Source: Zychaea mexicana (Eukaryota > Mucoromycota > Mucoromycetes > Mucorales > Lichtheimiaceae). From it: a stretch of 64,000 nt of DNA. Of this stretch, positions 22,031-36,043 are shown piece by piece. Position 1 is the first letter of the stretch; the number at the start of each line of letters is the position of its first letter. The position numbers and the translations under genes are program-made. The notes beneath the pieces are model-generated. The model saw nothing but the letters and a program-made list of their open reading frames with translations, did no database searches and was not told the DNA's origin. The stretch is from assembly GCF_025766255.1 (NCBI RefSeq), contig NW_026516682.1:248001-312000 (forward strand). Reading direction: 5' to 3'.

Positions 22031-22105
22031 GGTTCGAATAGAAACGGCTCTTAATGAATAAAGTACACGAAAATATCGAGAGTGAGAAAGAACACGGTGA
22101 AGCAT

Positions 22106-24134
22106 GGATTTTTCTCTTAAATAAGAGAAAATAAGCTCTTATTGGTATTGCGTGTGTACAATTTGTCAGCAAATCTTTGTCATGATCGCGTAAGCTACAC
22201 TGCTGCATAATACAGCTTTCTCCGATCCGCTTTGTGATTGGTTGATGAGCCTCTTACTAACAGTTAATAATCATGGCCAATCATATGCTTCTTGTTCTAG
22301 GTTATTGCTTTTACTTTATTAACGATAAAGAAAGCAATAAAAGTGAACGTAGTTTAGCTACCATGCTACCTATACGGACAACATAGTAGCATCCTTATAT
22401 GAATCTTATGTAGTGGATCAAAATGCACTCCTTCAATAACTTCAATGACTTTTTGGGGTGCAGATAACGTGTTATCTTACACCCGCATTATATGTATCTC
22501 TTCAATATGAAGTAACTCCTATAGAAGAAATAAGGCATTGGTACCAGCATAAGCAGTATCCATGAACTCCCTTGTCATGAGAACGACGTATTCGCACTAC
22601 TATACATGGATGGTGATATACATATGACTGACATGTTTCTTCGCCGCCCTTCTTCTCCATTTCTGCAAATGACGTACGCTGTACGTACAATTGCAATTAC
22701 AGTTATTGTTTTCATCATTGCCGTTGCTGCAGTTGTAAAAATGGGCATTATGACACTATATACGTTCTTCTTTTCAGTTAATGATGATCCGCGTTGTTAT
22801 TCTGCAAGTCAGCATGATCATTGGTACTTGCTGCTTCTCTTTTCTTTCGACACTAAATTTGCATACGACGTCTGTCCGGTACTATCATCTACTCATTGCA
22901 GTTTCCCAGGTTTTCTTATAAAAAAGATGCACGCATTTTTGCTGTCGTCAAAAATACCGATCGGCATACGACATGCGTAGTGTTTACATATTGATAGCTT
23001 AAGTGGCAATCCCACCACGATCACTGCCCGATAAATTATGTACATATCACAACAGCACGCATTATATGCTGCTGCTGCTGAATACTATGAAAAATGTACA
23101 TTGATCGGTAACGTGATGATAAATGCTCTATGCCTCAGTAGTTTTAGTGTGGTTAACTCGAGACATCACGGTGACTTTAGACAAATATCTATACTCTTTG
23201 TATTCTGCTGTTACTGACAACAACATATTCCTACGTACAATTTTGCGTAAAACGGTTAGAGTATCAGAGCAACTAAATATTATAGCAAACTGTTCTAACA
23301 TATGTCAAGGATGTATACGACGTGCATGTATACTGCTGCTTTGCTGGGGTGAAAGAGAGATATGACGAATGTTTTGGTCGGGCCAACAACCATACCCCTT
23401 TCTCTCCTCTTCGTCTCACTCCTTGCAAGCAATCTTTAATAAACAGCTGATGCATGAAAAACAGGTAGCGGGGTTGTCATGACCTTCATTAAATGATGAG
23501 TTTTGGAAATGGATGGATTTATATGTATTATCTGCAAGACGAAAGACTATTATAGTAGCACGATAAAACAGCAATAGGTGGGACTGATTATTGCATAATC
23601 ATGCATCCAGAAATACACCGGAGTGTGACGTCTGAGAGAATAGTTCAATGATCGGCGAGCGTAGGGTAGATCGCCGTTATCCATAGGTCTTCTAACCATA
23701 CCCCCTTCCGCTCTCTTTATTATCTTTCCATTTACCCCCCAAACTCTCGCCCAATGAGTTCCTCGACTCCTTCAATGAAACTATTATATATCAGACGGCC
23801 AAAAGCTAACTTTAATGAGATGCATACATAACAAACTACTAAGCACCTCAGTGTTGAAGAAGAAAATGATAGTATAAGGATGGTCAGATACAGGATGCAG
23901 CTGGCGCTCGTAACGATTTCTGCATACATTGCCCTACTCATCTTTCTCTCGACCTTTCAACTCGTCCCTCTCTTCTTTTCTGCTCTTCACTTTTTTACTT
24001 TTATTTTCTTAACAGCTTCTTCCGACTCTACCTTTTCTTCGAGCTTTTCTGCTCTCCACTTATATCCTAACTGCTACTACTGTACCCTAAAGAATCGATC
24101 AACATACGTTGTATGAAATACAAACACAACCAAT
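22106..24134. other. Gene-poor spacer
   Basis: About 2 kb of AT-rich DNA between the divergent GHR and DUF202 genes. A 124-codon plus frame at 22606-22980 and shorter frames on both strands lack splice support, family motifs or codon bias, so none is called. The last 400 bp before 24135 are CT-rich (about 23940-24060) and probably contain the DUF202 promoter and leader. Confidence 0.45.
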
Positions 24135-25256
24135 ATGGCAACAACCATCACTGACATTACATCTTCCTCCTTCCGTAACCACTCCTCCTTGTCATCCTCG
24201 TCACAACGACTGTCATGGTCACCGAACAGCATGGTGTATGACGAAAGACGGAATCACAGCTTACCTATGAAATTAAATAACCCTGATAGTCCCCAACATC
24301 AGCACTGTCATCGGCACGGAGATTGTGGCATATCGTCGGGTATACCGTCGTTGTCACCAACCGCCAAAGAAGACACCCTGTCCTGCAACACTGCTACTTC
24401 CGAGAAGTATGATCGATCGGAGAAGGCAGCGGCCCAGGAAGAAAGATCAAGGGGTCTCCGACACAGAATTCCAAACATCTACGTCAAGTGTTCTCAGTCC
24501 CTCTTGCTCGAGAATACTGCTAGCGTGGCCCGCGACCATCTTGGTACGTTTAAAGGAAGAAAGAGAAAGAGAGAAAGAGAGAGATAAGACCGCTCAAAAG
24601 AAAATAGCGGCTATGTGCGCATATAGAAAAAAGTTTGTGGAGAGAAAAGAAGAAAAGGAGCGGTGAAAACACACACGGCCCCCTCCCCAACCTTTTTTCG
24701 GTCGCCCGGGTCTATTTGCGCACGGGCGGCACCAAATATTTGCAAGTCGCTAATCACCATCATCATCAACAACAACAATTCGTATAGCAAATGAACGAAC
24801 ATACTTGGCATGGTTGAGGACGTCGCTTTCATTGATAACCGTGGGAGTTGGTAAATACAAACATGGGAATAGAATGGGAGTGAGAGATGGAGAGGGCGTT
24901 CATCTGTTTTGTTTGTTTGTCTGATTATTTACTATCTTTTTTTTGGCCATGTCAACAAAATTATTAACCATGCTATATTATACTTACTTACTTTAGCGAT
25001 CACCCAGCTGTACCACCTATCACCGGGCGACACGACGGGCATGGATCATCGGAAGCTAGGCCGGGCAGTAGGCGCAATTTTTGTAACATTCAGCATTTTA
25101 TTTTTGTACTTTGGGAATGCCCGCTACTTTCACGCCCAACATGCAATGTGCAATGGCTTCTTCCCTGCAAGCCGGGGATCTGTTTTGTTTGCATCTGCTG
25201 CAGTACTGGGAATTCTGCTTGCCATGTTTGTGGTACTCTTGATGGAGCACACTTAA
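24135..25256 (+). CDS. DUF202-domain integral membrane protein
   Basis: Predicted 243 residues from exons 24135-24543, 24788-24850 and 24997-25256 (phases match, 732 nt). The first 115 residues are Ser/His-rich and probably cytosolic and phosphorylated. The C-terminal part is a DUF202 (YidH-like) domain: 'LENTASVARDHLANERTYLA' continuing into 'WLRTSLSLITVGVAITQLY', then helices 'VGAIFVTFSILFLYFGNARY' and 'LFASAAVLGILLAMFVVLLM'. The signature ARDxLANERTxLAWxR is produced only after removing the first intron, which supports the model. In fungi such domains occur alone or at the C-terminus of vacuolar VTC/SPX proteins; the function of the stand-alone form is unknown. Confidence 0.87.
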
Positions 25257-26839
25257 GAAGGTCTCTTCTATCATACATATTACTGCGAGCAGGCATATCA
25301 TATTACCGACCCATCAAGTACAAATTAGAATCATCACTCAACAAGAAGCAGATGTAATGGACCCGCGCTTTCTCCCTCTCATTCTTTGGTGTAAATAAAA
25401 GAAAGTTATTATTGTTTTATTTTGGAAGTAAATAGGCACTCTTAATACATACACGCAAAGAATTGTTGTTGGTGTGTTGATCGATTCAGTCAACTTTAAA
25501 AGAAGAAAAAAAGGCTGAAACAATTTGTTAACAGTAGCATCTTGGCGTAACCAAGACGTAGTACACTGCCTTTCCTCGAGCCCTCGGATGTCCCAATTGA
25601 AAGTGCATCCGACAGCTCTATGTCATCCTCGGAAAGAGAGAGAAAATGGTTATTCCACTACGTGCCAACTTTCGTTTAAGGTAACTAGAAGGTACGAGAA
25701 CTCTGTCTCTTCTTTGTTTCTTCCCAGACTGGGGTGTATGCAAAGTAAAAGTAGAGCTAGTCGTAGTCTTAAAAAAAAGAAATGCTTGTCACATCGAACT
25801 CATGCTGTTCACTAACAGCACCACACCATCATCATCAACAAAAACAGAGATAATGTCATCGTTACGCAGTAAAAAAAATAAAGAAAGTTGGCTGAAACGC
25901 CAGAACCAACCACCCGGTTCGTTGGTTGGGCAAATTGGGGGAGACAAGCTCGGTTTTGGTGCTTCCCAGAGGCTTCTAAAATAGTTAAAAGCACCGGCGT
26001 GTAGCAAAGTGGATAGTCACTAAACATCTGAGCACCGTCGTCGTCGCCGACAATTGTATTGGAAGGTGATACACCACCCACTCAATAAAATTTGTTTCCG
26101 TCGATTTATAGCGCGTTAGGCGCCGTACGACTGGGTGGATGGGGGTCTGAAACGGCGGATATCGAGCCGTGCATTTCGAGAACAAAGCGTTCGGTCATCG
26201 GCGATCTGGAATAAAGTGTTTTGAAGCACAACACTCATCCTTCGCCATATTTTTTTATTTATACCCCATCAAACACATGTCCGTGCTTTAACCTTTGAAC
26301 AGACTGACTTTTCTTCCACTAACGCATCACCGAACCAACAACGTTGCCATTCTTTCTCCCTCATTCTCCTTTGATGTTTTGACAAGGTCACCACAACCAC
26401 CTAGCTCTCCGGATTGCGATGCCAAAATGGCAACTTTTATCGACTGTCCGATCTCCACGGCAACCAATGCGTAGTTACAGGAATCTATAACTATGGTACA
26501 TCACCCTTCCGTGTAACAACCATTACCATGACAACCAATACACCTGCGTATCTAGCCATAGAAAGAAGAAATCTTGTCTGGTAGAAAATCATGCTTTTCA
26601 TCGATGGAAGGACCAGGGGGTCCAGATTCACTCATGTTTTGTTGTCTCTGTTGTTGTTGTTGTTGTTAGTGTGGCTATTGTTAACATTATTTTTGGTACT
26701 GTTTAGTACAAGACGAAGAACAAGAAAAAGGAGCGTATCCTAATAGAGATCTTCTCACACACATTTTTTTTGCCGTCTCCTTTTTTTTTGTGGGCACACA
26801 AACTTTGACACACGAAAGATATTTTTTTGGCATTCACAT
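25257..26839. other. Spacer upstream of the CCHC gene
   Basis: About 1.6 kb without a supported gene. AATAAA-type signals near 25395 may end the DUF202 transcript. Short frames around 25525-26080 are low quality. (TTG)n at about 26648-26666. Confidence 0.4.
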
Positions 26840-26847
26840 TATAAAAG
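26840..26847 (+). promoter_or_regulatory. TATA box, CCHC gene
   Basis: TATAAAAG located 122 bp before the ATG at 26962, preceded by T-rich sequence. It supports an independent transcript for the small CCHC protein. Confidence 0.55.
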
Positions 26848-26961
26848 GGCTACCCAAAAGGACACAAGATATTTTAACAGAAAGGCGTTTTTTTTTCTAA
26901 CATTTGCGGTGTCCATTTTTTGTTGCCCTCTTCTATCTCGACAATATCATCAACACCAGTC

Positions 26962-27238
26962 ATGGCGTGCAAATACCATCTTCACTCTCACCGATTCAAT
27001 CAAGCTGCACCAAATCAGCCCTTGCCGACGCATGTCTACTCTATACCGCCAGTCAACGTCTCCGGACACCAGTGGTATGTTGAGATAATAATTACCATTA
27101 TCATTAACACTGTTATCACCACCTCATGCCAACAGCGACGTGTCTTTTTTTACTCATCTTGTCTTTTTTTTTTGCTTTTCCAGTACATGGTGTGGCAAAT
27201 ATGGTCACCCAATGGTATACTGTCCCTACCTCAGATAA
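26962..27238 (+). CDS. Small CCHC zinc-knuckle protein
   Basis: Predicted 55 residues from exons 26962-27074 and 27184-27238. The intron has a GTATGT donor and a TTTTCCAG acceptor after a polypyrimidine tract. The short basic/Pro-rich first part ends 'PVNVSGHQ'; splicing in phase 2 then gives 'CTWCGKYGHPMVYCPYLR' and a stop. This fits the zinc-knuckle spacing C-x2-C-x4-H-x4-C exactly. Without splicing the frame has no recognisable motif. Zinc knuckles bind single-stranded nucleic acid or proteins. No neighbouring reverse transcriptase or capsid-like frame was seen, so this is not obviously a retroelement piece. I do not recognise the family. Confidence 0.6.
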
Positions 27239-30200
27239 AGGATTCGCTCCCTTCGACACGTCAAACAAAAAATAACTGCACAACACATCATTCATTCCAT
27301 TATACACCAACAAGCATCATCATCTCATTCTCTTTACACCACCAGCAACAACAACAACAACATCCATCTCACATCCCAGGCAATTTCTCCTTTTAAAAAA
27401 GCCACCACTACCGCCAAAAATTAAGGAACTCAAATTTTCTCTTCTTTTCTATAATATGACCGAGTTCTTATTGTTGTTTTCAAAGCAAAAGAAAAAAGTT
27501 TATGTATGTAATATTATATATCACCCTACCCTAGTACACTTCTATATCCCCTCATCCATTATGTATTATCGCTATATATATCATACCCGCTTGCTCATTC
27601 ACACATTCTCTTGCCTTTCCCATATGGCTTTGTATACGCTTTTACCCTTTGTATTGTATTGAAACAAGCTTTTGTATTTTCTGCATGCTAGCATTCTAAT
27701 GGCGTGTATTTACTTAAATTGTCATCATACACTGACTATTGACTGCTCAAAAAATAAAATAAAAGAAAAACCTTTCTGCAACAGTTGAAATTGTCAAGAG
27801 AAGGAGGGTGAAATTGGCTATCAATGCCTCGTGTCACTGTTGTGGCATGTATAAAATATGTCCACGATGGGTGCATCCGACAGCATTGCCTCGTTTGATA
27901 ATTCAACTTGTACCGCTTTCCGCCTATGTCAAAGAAGAATAGGGGCACCAGTTTTTTTTAATATGCCTGTTTTTTGATGGTTGTGCGTAGCACAATGGTT
28001 TTCAAGGTTTGAAGTCCCGACTAACTCGGGTTCACAGAGCGGATCGCTGCTTCCGTAATGACTGAGGGAAGATTATTAACGATGGTTTGTGGATTTGCCA
28101 TGGTCTTATTGCCGTTTACATTGGATAATGAGATGTACGAGTTTGCTTGATCAAGGTAATCATTGCCCTACCACTGTTACTCGATTACCACATATGAAGT
28201 CCTTCATATCATGAACATGTATGATAGGAAAACTTTTATAAGTGTTAAATTATATGTTTTTGTTTCGATCAGGTGAAATAGAACAAAAACAACAACAACA
28301 ACAACAACAAGCAAGCAAGCTACAAAGCAGTTATGACAGTATCATATATTCGCAACCTTACTAATCTTTTCCGCGATCGCCAACTCTCCCCCCCCCACCG
28401 CTCCACCCACAAAGTATCCGAACATTTGATTCCCACGCAGAGATCTACAGGTTAGAATGGGCCGAAAGAATAAACATTCAAACAAGAAGCGCGCTCCATT
28501 TTTTTGGGATGCTTTCAATGTGTATGGGTCACCATATTTCAGCGCTTTTTTTTTCTGCGATTTTGGTGATATAGCACATCTCATACAGGACGAAAACTGG
28601 ATTTCATTCACTACAGTACATTACCCTGGAAATTGGGATACCGGAACGTCTTGTGAGGATCGACCCGATGCTGAGCGATTTCTTTCATCGACCAGCCGGT
28701 CATGATTAGACACACGGAACACTTTAATTACACAGGTACTACAGAAAAGTATAAGCACATAACACAAGAGTTAGAGCACCGTGGCGATATACAAGGATTG
28801 ATATATTTATCGACAAGGATAAATAAATATATGTTTGCGGATTAACTTAATGATTGGTGGTTTGTCAGCATTTTCTGGAGCCAAGCAACAATAACGTAAT
28901 AATTATGTTTAATCTCGACCACGACGACGACTACAGTACTCCAAACCCATAATCTTAACCGGGAACAGCGCACAGATCAACGCGCCGTCCACAAAAACAA
29001 CCGTGGTCACCCACCCCTTCATACACACTTTTTGCATGGACAATGGTGATGCTAAAATAGCGGCATATATAACTTACAAGTGGCCAGTAGTGAAAATCAA
29101 TATGGCCGGATGGCAACGGCGTTGTGATACCTGTAGGTTGTCTCATCGATACCTACCGACTTCAGCTGCTATGATTAAACATTTTATTCTACGTTTCTTC
29201 GACGTACAAAAGAGAGTCAAAGCGCATTGAGGTTAAAAGGGCCCGGTAAATATCTATATGAAGCAAGAAAGGTCGTCTGTGTGTAGCTAAACATACATGG
29301 TTAGTGAGAACATTACTACGTTGCACACTTTTTTGATAAAGTTTGCTTTGTCCACTATGTGCAACTCGATATCATCAAGCAACAAATGGTAGTCGGTTCC
29401 TTTCGGATGGTTGTACTCATTACACACTATACATCGAGCGTCGGTGGCGCCGTGTTTAAACTAGATACCTTTTAGACCCGGCAAAAAAAAAATTCGCCAT
29501 AGATCTATTAGTAGCAATGAGAACACTCGATATCCCGGACCAGCGTCCTGTGATCACTGTATGTATTTACATGGCAACTGCTGCTTCTTTTGCGCCAAGT
29601 ACCTCAACAACAATAGTCATAAAATTGCTAGCAAGAAATAGCGGTAACACTCCATGAGAATAAAGGTCTCAGTCTAGCGAAAAAAGCTACAGCAGGTTGT
29701 AGTTTTGAGGATACAAACACCAATTACGCCAAGTGCCTTATACATGTAACTAAAAACGATTGCACAAATAGGGGTTTTGTTCTACGTTTATCGCTTATTT
29801 AGAAATCGTCAAACAGGAAAAAAGACCGGACGACGGAGTCCTCCCCCCAATAGAAAAGATAGTAGTACAGAGCTTTCAACATTTATCCATCGTCGCTTGT
29901 GCCTTTTTGCTGGCTTAACTGTACGACTGACACGAAAGATTATCACTTCTATTAATAGGCTACGTATACGTAAGAACAGCGACTGATGACAGCCGTCTGC
30001 GTTCGTTTCATTTCATGTCTATGATATGACAATTGGGAACAATAGCAGTATCAGTAGCAGTAGCAGTACTGTAATGCTGCTAGTTGTAAGACGTTGTCAT
30101 TATTATGTAAGTGAAATATGCGCTTAATTTAATATCACGTTATCATACTATGATACAGCATTTAAGAAAAATCTTTAACCTATTAGTATTTTTGTAAGAT

Positions 30201-33200
30201 TATGGATTTTATGAACCAGGCAGTCGGTTAAAGCAATTAATTGTTGCTGAGCAATAAGCTGGATTTTGGCAACTTCTATTGCGAAATCATCTATGTAGTA
30301 TCCTGGTGCTGACCCATGTCTGCATAGTATCTAATGGTTGGCAACCATTTAGCCGCTTTCTTCTAAAGAGAGATGGCCTACAACCAAGACAAAGTTCGCC
30401 GCTGCGAATGTATCATTATCTTGAGCCTGTGTCACTATGGTAGCAAATCATTCGGATTCATGCCACCAAGTAGCAACATATCTACAGTACGTAGGTGTGT
30501 ACGTAAAAAAAACGATATACTTCACAGTTTGAAATACATCTTAAAGAGCCGCCGAGACGAGGCTCCGTGGAGATCAACACGAAGCGAAGCGGATGGGCCT
30601 GATCTAAAAGGCGAGAAAACGACAAAGGCTTGTATATCATAATACATGCGTGGCTGGGCTCTTGCCCACTTCTAACTCGGCGGTAGTTTACCTCAATATC
30701 ACTGCGAAGATATCCGCAGACGAAATCGTATCAAGTGTACTAATCGAACTTGCACATATTTACCATCCTTATTACAATCTTTTTGAAATTTTTAATGACC
30801 ACATCAGCAGTTAGTTCCGTAAGTGTGTGATCCAACACTGTCATACAATCAAGAAAGATCAACATTTTCTGCTCACAACACATATTTATTGTTAATATGG
30901 TGCTCTTGCAGAAAGGACGAACAGAGCGCTTACAATGCGGTTACGCGAAAAGCAAAAAAAAATAAAAGAGGCTGGCGTGAGAGAATGATGTTGTCATTGT
31001 ATCTATGCCTTTTCTACTATAGGCGCGGCATGGCAGCTGTAAGCTAGAGCAAATATCCCTTGAGACACACTAAAACGCGTTACCTGTATATACGTCCATC
31101 ATTTTTGCTGTATTTCCTCTACTATCTTCCTCGTTTAGACACTTCAATATCCATTTGATAAGGAGATATAGATCAGCCTACACTACCCCGCATCATATCC
31201 ACTACTTGCAGCAGATTTTATCTTATTGACAAAACCTTGTTAGCCCGCGTTTGCCAGTTTGGCAACCTAGTGCACATTACAGTACACATCAACTTTCCTG
31301 TTTCCACCAAATGTAACAAGAAGTCCTGCAACTACGGGTCGAAAGAAGATAACTTAAAAAGAAGGAATTGCTCACTGCGTAATTCTTGTATGACTTGCAC
31401 ATTCCACGCACTCATCCTCCTCTTCCCTCTTCTCCATTGATACATCCACCAGCCGATACCCAGCATAGCTAAAGTTACGCAATCAAAAGGTTCACCGCTG
31501 CTCGGGATCGTGTCAGTGTGCAATAAGAGAAGAGTGTACGGAAAGATGGTAAGCGCGATAGAAAAAAAGCCGCAGAGAGAGTATCAAACTGAGAGGCGAG
31601 CCCTTCCCCAGCGCCTAGAAACCCACTTGGGAATACACAACTACTGTACGGTCAGAGAGCAGGATTAGCCGTAGCTTGAACCTGTTCAAAACTATAGATA
31701 GAACGCTCTCGTAGCCCACTGGTCGTCGGGCAAATAGGGATTTGTGCTCGCTCACCCTGAATACTCGCAAAGGCCATATACACCTGAGCCAAATACGGTT
31801 TAGGGCCACTAGGCACGCTCAAGTAACCGTGCACGACGGGTCTGGTCGCGTAACCGTCAGTTCCGCACACCTTGAGTCTCTACTCGAAAGGGGAAGAAAG
31901 GCTTTATAGTCTCTTAACACGAGCTAAACGCCTAAAAGAAAGACCAAAATAAAAGAGGAGGAACTCACCACAAGCAGCATCACATGCCTGTAATTTAAAA
32001 AGAGAAAGGAAGAAGATATTAATAAAAATGCGCCACCAGGAGTTAAGAAGATCGAAAGAATAATCATTGAGCAGCAGCGATTTTGCATTCCCTAACTATG
32101 GTTCAATCGCAGTGGCATAAATGTTTCACAGCTGCAGGGCAGCCCCGCTTATATTCGCTTTTGGCAGGTATACAGTACCTGAACTGCTGCTCCAGGATTC
32201 AGCGACACACATTTTTTTCAAAAGGCATCTGAGATATGTACACTTTGTCCAAGTCAACGCAATGTAGGAAAAGGAGTGAGCAGTTACAGAAAAAGCGAAG
32301 CACCGCAAATTAAAATGATCTGGGGCAAGCATAGACAAAATAGGCACGGTTTTAGAATCTTAGAGCGTCCTTGCTGGCTGTGCTGTCAGTAGTGAGTTTA
32401 GAAGAGCCTTTTGTACCCTGTCGACGCAGTTACATGTATATTATATCCTACTGTTTAGTTGTTCTGTCAAACACCAAGCCGTATGCCTGTCCTAATAATT
32501 GCTTGAGAAAACACACTCCTCATAACTGTAAAAAGTACAATCGCGTTAGTTACCCTTTCATTGACGAAATTTTGGATGAGTCCTCCTGCCAGCGTTTATA
32601 CTTACATAACATGTGTAGATGCATAAACATATCATCTCTAATAATAGATGGTTTCTCTCTTTATATAGTATGTTTAGCGCCGTTTTCCAAAGTGCAGGAT
32701 GTTATGCAGACCAATCTATTTATAACATATGTATAAATGTATGCGAGCGGTTGGTGGCCGGCTTGCGATCGACAAATTTTACTAGGAAGTAGCCTCTGGC
32801 ATTGCCGTTAAAGAAATCTCAATCTACAGTTACCGATGAAATATTTCGCAGATGATGATTTTGTCTCAATCTGGGCAATGCCATGTTTAAGAGCATAAAA
32901 TTCTAGTTGCCAATTAGGTTTTATGTAACCGTCTACTGTGCTATACAAGGGCTAACAGTAAGTTAAAGAAAAGCATTGGATATCCCTGTTTCTTTGACTG
33001 TTTTGGATTTGCTGGTATATATGTAGAGGTCTATTTTTGATTCCAAACAAAGTCATCGGTACAGCATGTCATGTTCTTACTTTTAAACGTAAAAAGAGAG
33101 AAGGAGTAGTATGCTCTGCATGTATGCTTTTTGTTGTTGACAGTACTCTGCATAAAGAAGCATTATTTATGAAATTAGTACGTCCCTTTGGCAAGTATAT

Positions 33201-36011
33201 ATGGAATCCCGTCGAGACATCAACTATGTGGAAAACGTTTAGCACTTTTTGTTGGAATCTGTGTGTATGTTATATACATGATATAGTGCTATGTATCCTT
33301 TTGTCGAGCGGCGTTCAGACCACCCACAGCATAAAAAGTACAGTACGTTCCGTTACTTTCTTTTTCGACCCAACCTGTGTTTAGACGATCGTCTGCACTG
33401 CCATGGCTTATGATGCATCGAATATGCTTTTTTTCTGTGCGTGTGCTGCTGATGCATCACTTTCATGCATCTTGACTGCCTAAAAAGGACTTTTTATCAG
33501 CATAACACCACAGCTTGCATTCTTGCTGCTGTTGCCGCTGAGTTCCGCTGCTTTCGATCGAGATTTTTACTAAAGGATTTTCTTTGGAGAACGACACCGC
33601 TTCCATCGGCACTGAGGAGCTACGAATTCCGAACAATAAAGTAAAATAACACGCTCGTTAACAAAGGACCATTGCTTGCTAGTTAGTAGGTAGACTATTT
33701 CTCAGACCCAGCCGTATGTATTGCTTCTTCGTATATATAACATTAAACATCCATAACGAATAATTTACCTAAGAATTTATTGTAATAGAGTTCAAGATTG
33801 CAGATCTTTGTATATGCTGTGAGGCAAAGATCCAATAGCCGAAAGTGTTTTGACCATGAAGCGACGATAGCAGGCTCGTATTTTGCATATTTGTCCCAAA
33901 AAAGCTGGGAGCAAAAAAAATGTATTGATATCCCTGCTGTTTACCAACTACCTCCTCTCTTTCCCCTTCCCCTTTCGTCTCCACCGTCCGCTTTCTTAGA
34001 GAGACTGTAAGCAAGGAGTGCATGGAAAGTATCCATGTTTTTTCTGTTTTACTTTGCCATAGTTTCTTGGCTTTTTTTTTATCTCTGCATTCTTTGCCTT
34101 CATTTTAACTTTGTTTCTGTATGCTGGATAATATGCATAGGTACTATATAGCATATGGCTAATGAGGCTCAAGGTTGAAAGGCCAAAGTAAAAGAAAAGT
34201 GGAATCATTTACCCTTTTCCGCGGTTGCCAAATAGCGTAATCAGACGACACCACGATGGGGGTGTGGCAATGGCGAGCTTGGTGTAACCATATATATCCC
34301 TATTGTGTACATACTCTACTCTTCTAATTTAGTACATGTACATAGGCCAGCTACTATTGTATAGACACTGAAATAGCAACGGATATGTATGTTACAATAA
34401 AGAGTGCAAAAAGATACTTATTACAGAATACACGTACAATAGCTTTAAGAGGGCGGCGATCATCGAAAACAAAGGGGAAGCGATGCTTCTTAGGATGCAC
34501 TTCAATCATATTAAGGATGTGATGATGACACACACGCACCTGCATCTTCAGGTTACTTGTAACACATCGGTTCGCTATTGGTTCCTTCTTTACGTCCATC
34601 GTGGCTCTGCGTTGTGTAGCATTTGTCATCATGGGAAGCAAAACGACCTCTTTCTCTGGCTAGCTACATACTCTTTGTTCTCTTTTTGAAACCATCAAGT
34701 CGACACCCTTGCACAAGGCATATCATATCTGGGCGATGATGAAATTAATAGTAATACAACACTCGGCTCATTACTTAAAACGACAACAGTACTGATTCCT
34801 GCTTCCGCAATGTATCTACTTTACATACAACATACATGATCACAGAAACAAATATGCGAGATGATATGGGGTCGTAAATCAAAATAAGTTTAACCAACCC
34901 AAAGATGCACTGCCTCGTCATATTAACGTCGTATGAACATGTGGAATTTGAATACAATGAATAAAGAGAGGCTTTCATTTCAAGTCAGCCAGTTGCAAGT
35001 GCAGAAAAATTGTCTCAAGTGCACATGATATATGACAATTACGGATGGGCGTGCGTGCGTGATATTTTCTTTAATGATTGTGCAGGGAATAAACACAGTG
35101 GTGACAAACAGTACCCTACTGGTTAGGTCTAATTCTATGTTGATTCTGGTGATGGCTGTCACATTTTAGCCTTGGGAAAACGAAGTCAGCGAGCTGCTTT
35201 TGATTTTTTCGGCGAATGCTAGACACTCCTTGCATTTCTTGGCAATAACCAAGAATGATCGGTGCCTTTTCTTTTCTAAGGAGAAGGAAAGAAGGAGAGT
35301 GTAAAGAGGGGTTAAATGGGCAAAACGGTCCTCTCCTGCTATTGGCATTTTTTGCCATGATCGTTTCAACAGCATCAAACATCAACAAGCAGCAGCAAAC
35401 AGGTGCGGGTAATGGAGTTGGGGGAAACCCAATAGGCTGCCTGATGTATGTACCCACGTCATAGAAGGATGCACAAAACCTTAAAACTAAGGTACAACCA
35501 AAAAAAAAAGAAGTGGGGGAGAAGCAGAGAGAAGGGTAAGATAAATCACAGTATATAGTTCCAGCAAAAAAAAACGACTCTTGTGCAAAGCAGCTGATAA
35601 GCAGCAGAGTACTTATTGACGAATAGTGCAGGTTATAGCATACATCCTATGATGCCATCATCCTCAGAATCACTCTTGCTCACTCTGATCCGACTTCGTT
35701 CGTATGGCACCTCGCACCCACACAAATGAAGGCGGAGAACAGATTTATAGAATACTTGCCTTTCGTCACGAGAAATCAGAAAAATGCGGTACCAATAGAA
35801 TGCGCAAACTATTAGAAATGGGCCCAAAGCAACAGCATACACTGAAAGGCATCACCGGAGGCAAGGCAGTTTGGCCGAATCAGCTGCAGCAGTGAAAATC
35901 TTATTCTTCCTAAATGGAGAAATCTTGTCATGTATTCCCGCTTTCTTTCTTTGGCGACTATAAGAAAGAGATTATTGCCTGCATACTTTAGTTCCTGCTC
36001 TCGTTAATTCA

Positions 36012-36043
<32 letters not shown>

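Noticed and set aside
22606..22980. 124-codon plus frame with a hydrophobic segment
   Set aside because: One hydrophobic stretch arises easily in AT-rich DNA; no homology, signal or context.
27236..27396. Extension of the CCHC gene through the unspliced frame to 27396
   Set aside because: The unspliced reading gives no motif and a Gln/His run; the spliced reading yields a perfect zinc knuckle and stops at 27238.
27970..28045. tRNA-like string (tagcacaatgg ... cgggttcacagagc)
   Set aside because: Has a D-arm-like piece, but the T-loop lacks TTCRANNY and the acceptor ends do not pair, so no cloverleaf can be drawn.
32371..33384. Two plus frames of 121 and 115 codons
   Set aside because: Cys/Ser/Phe-rich chance composition, separate frames with no sensible splice between them.
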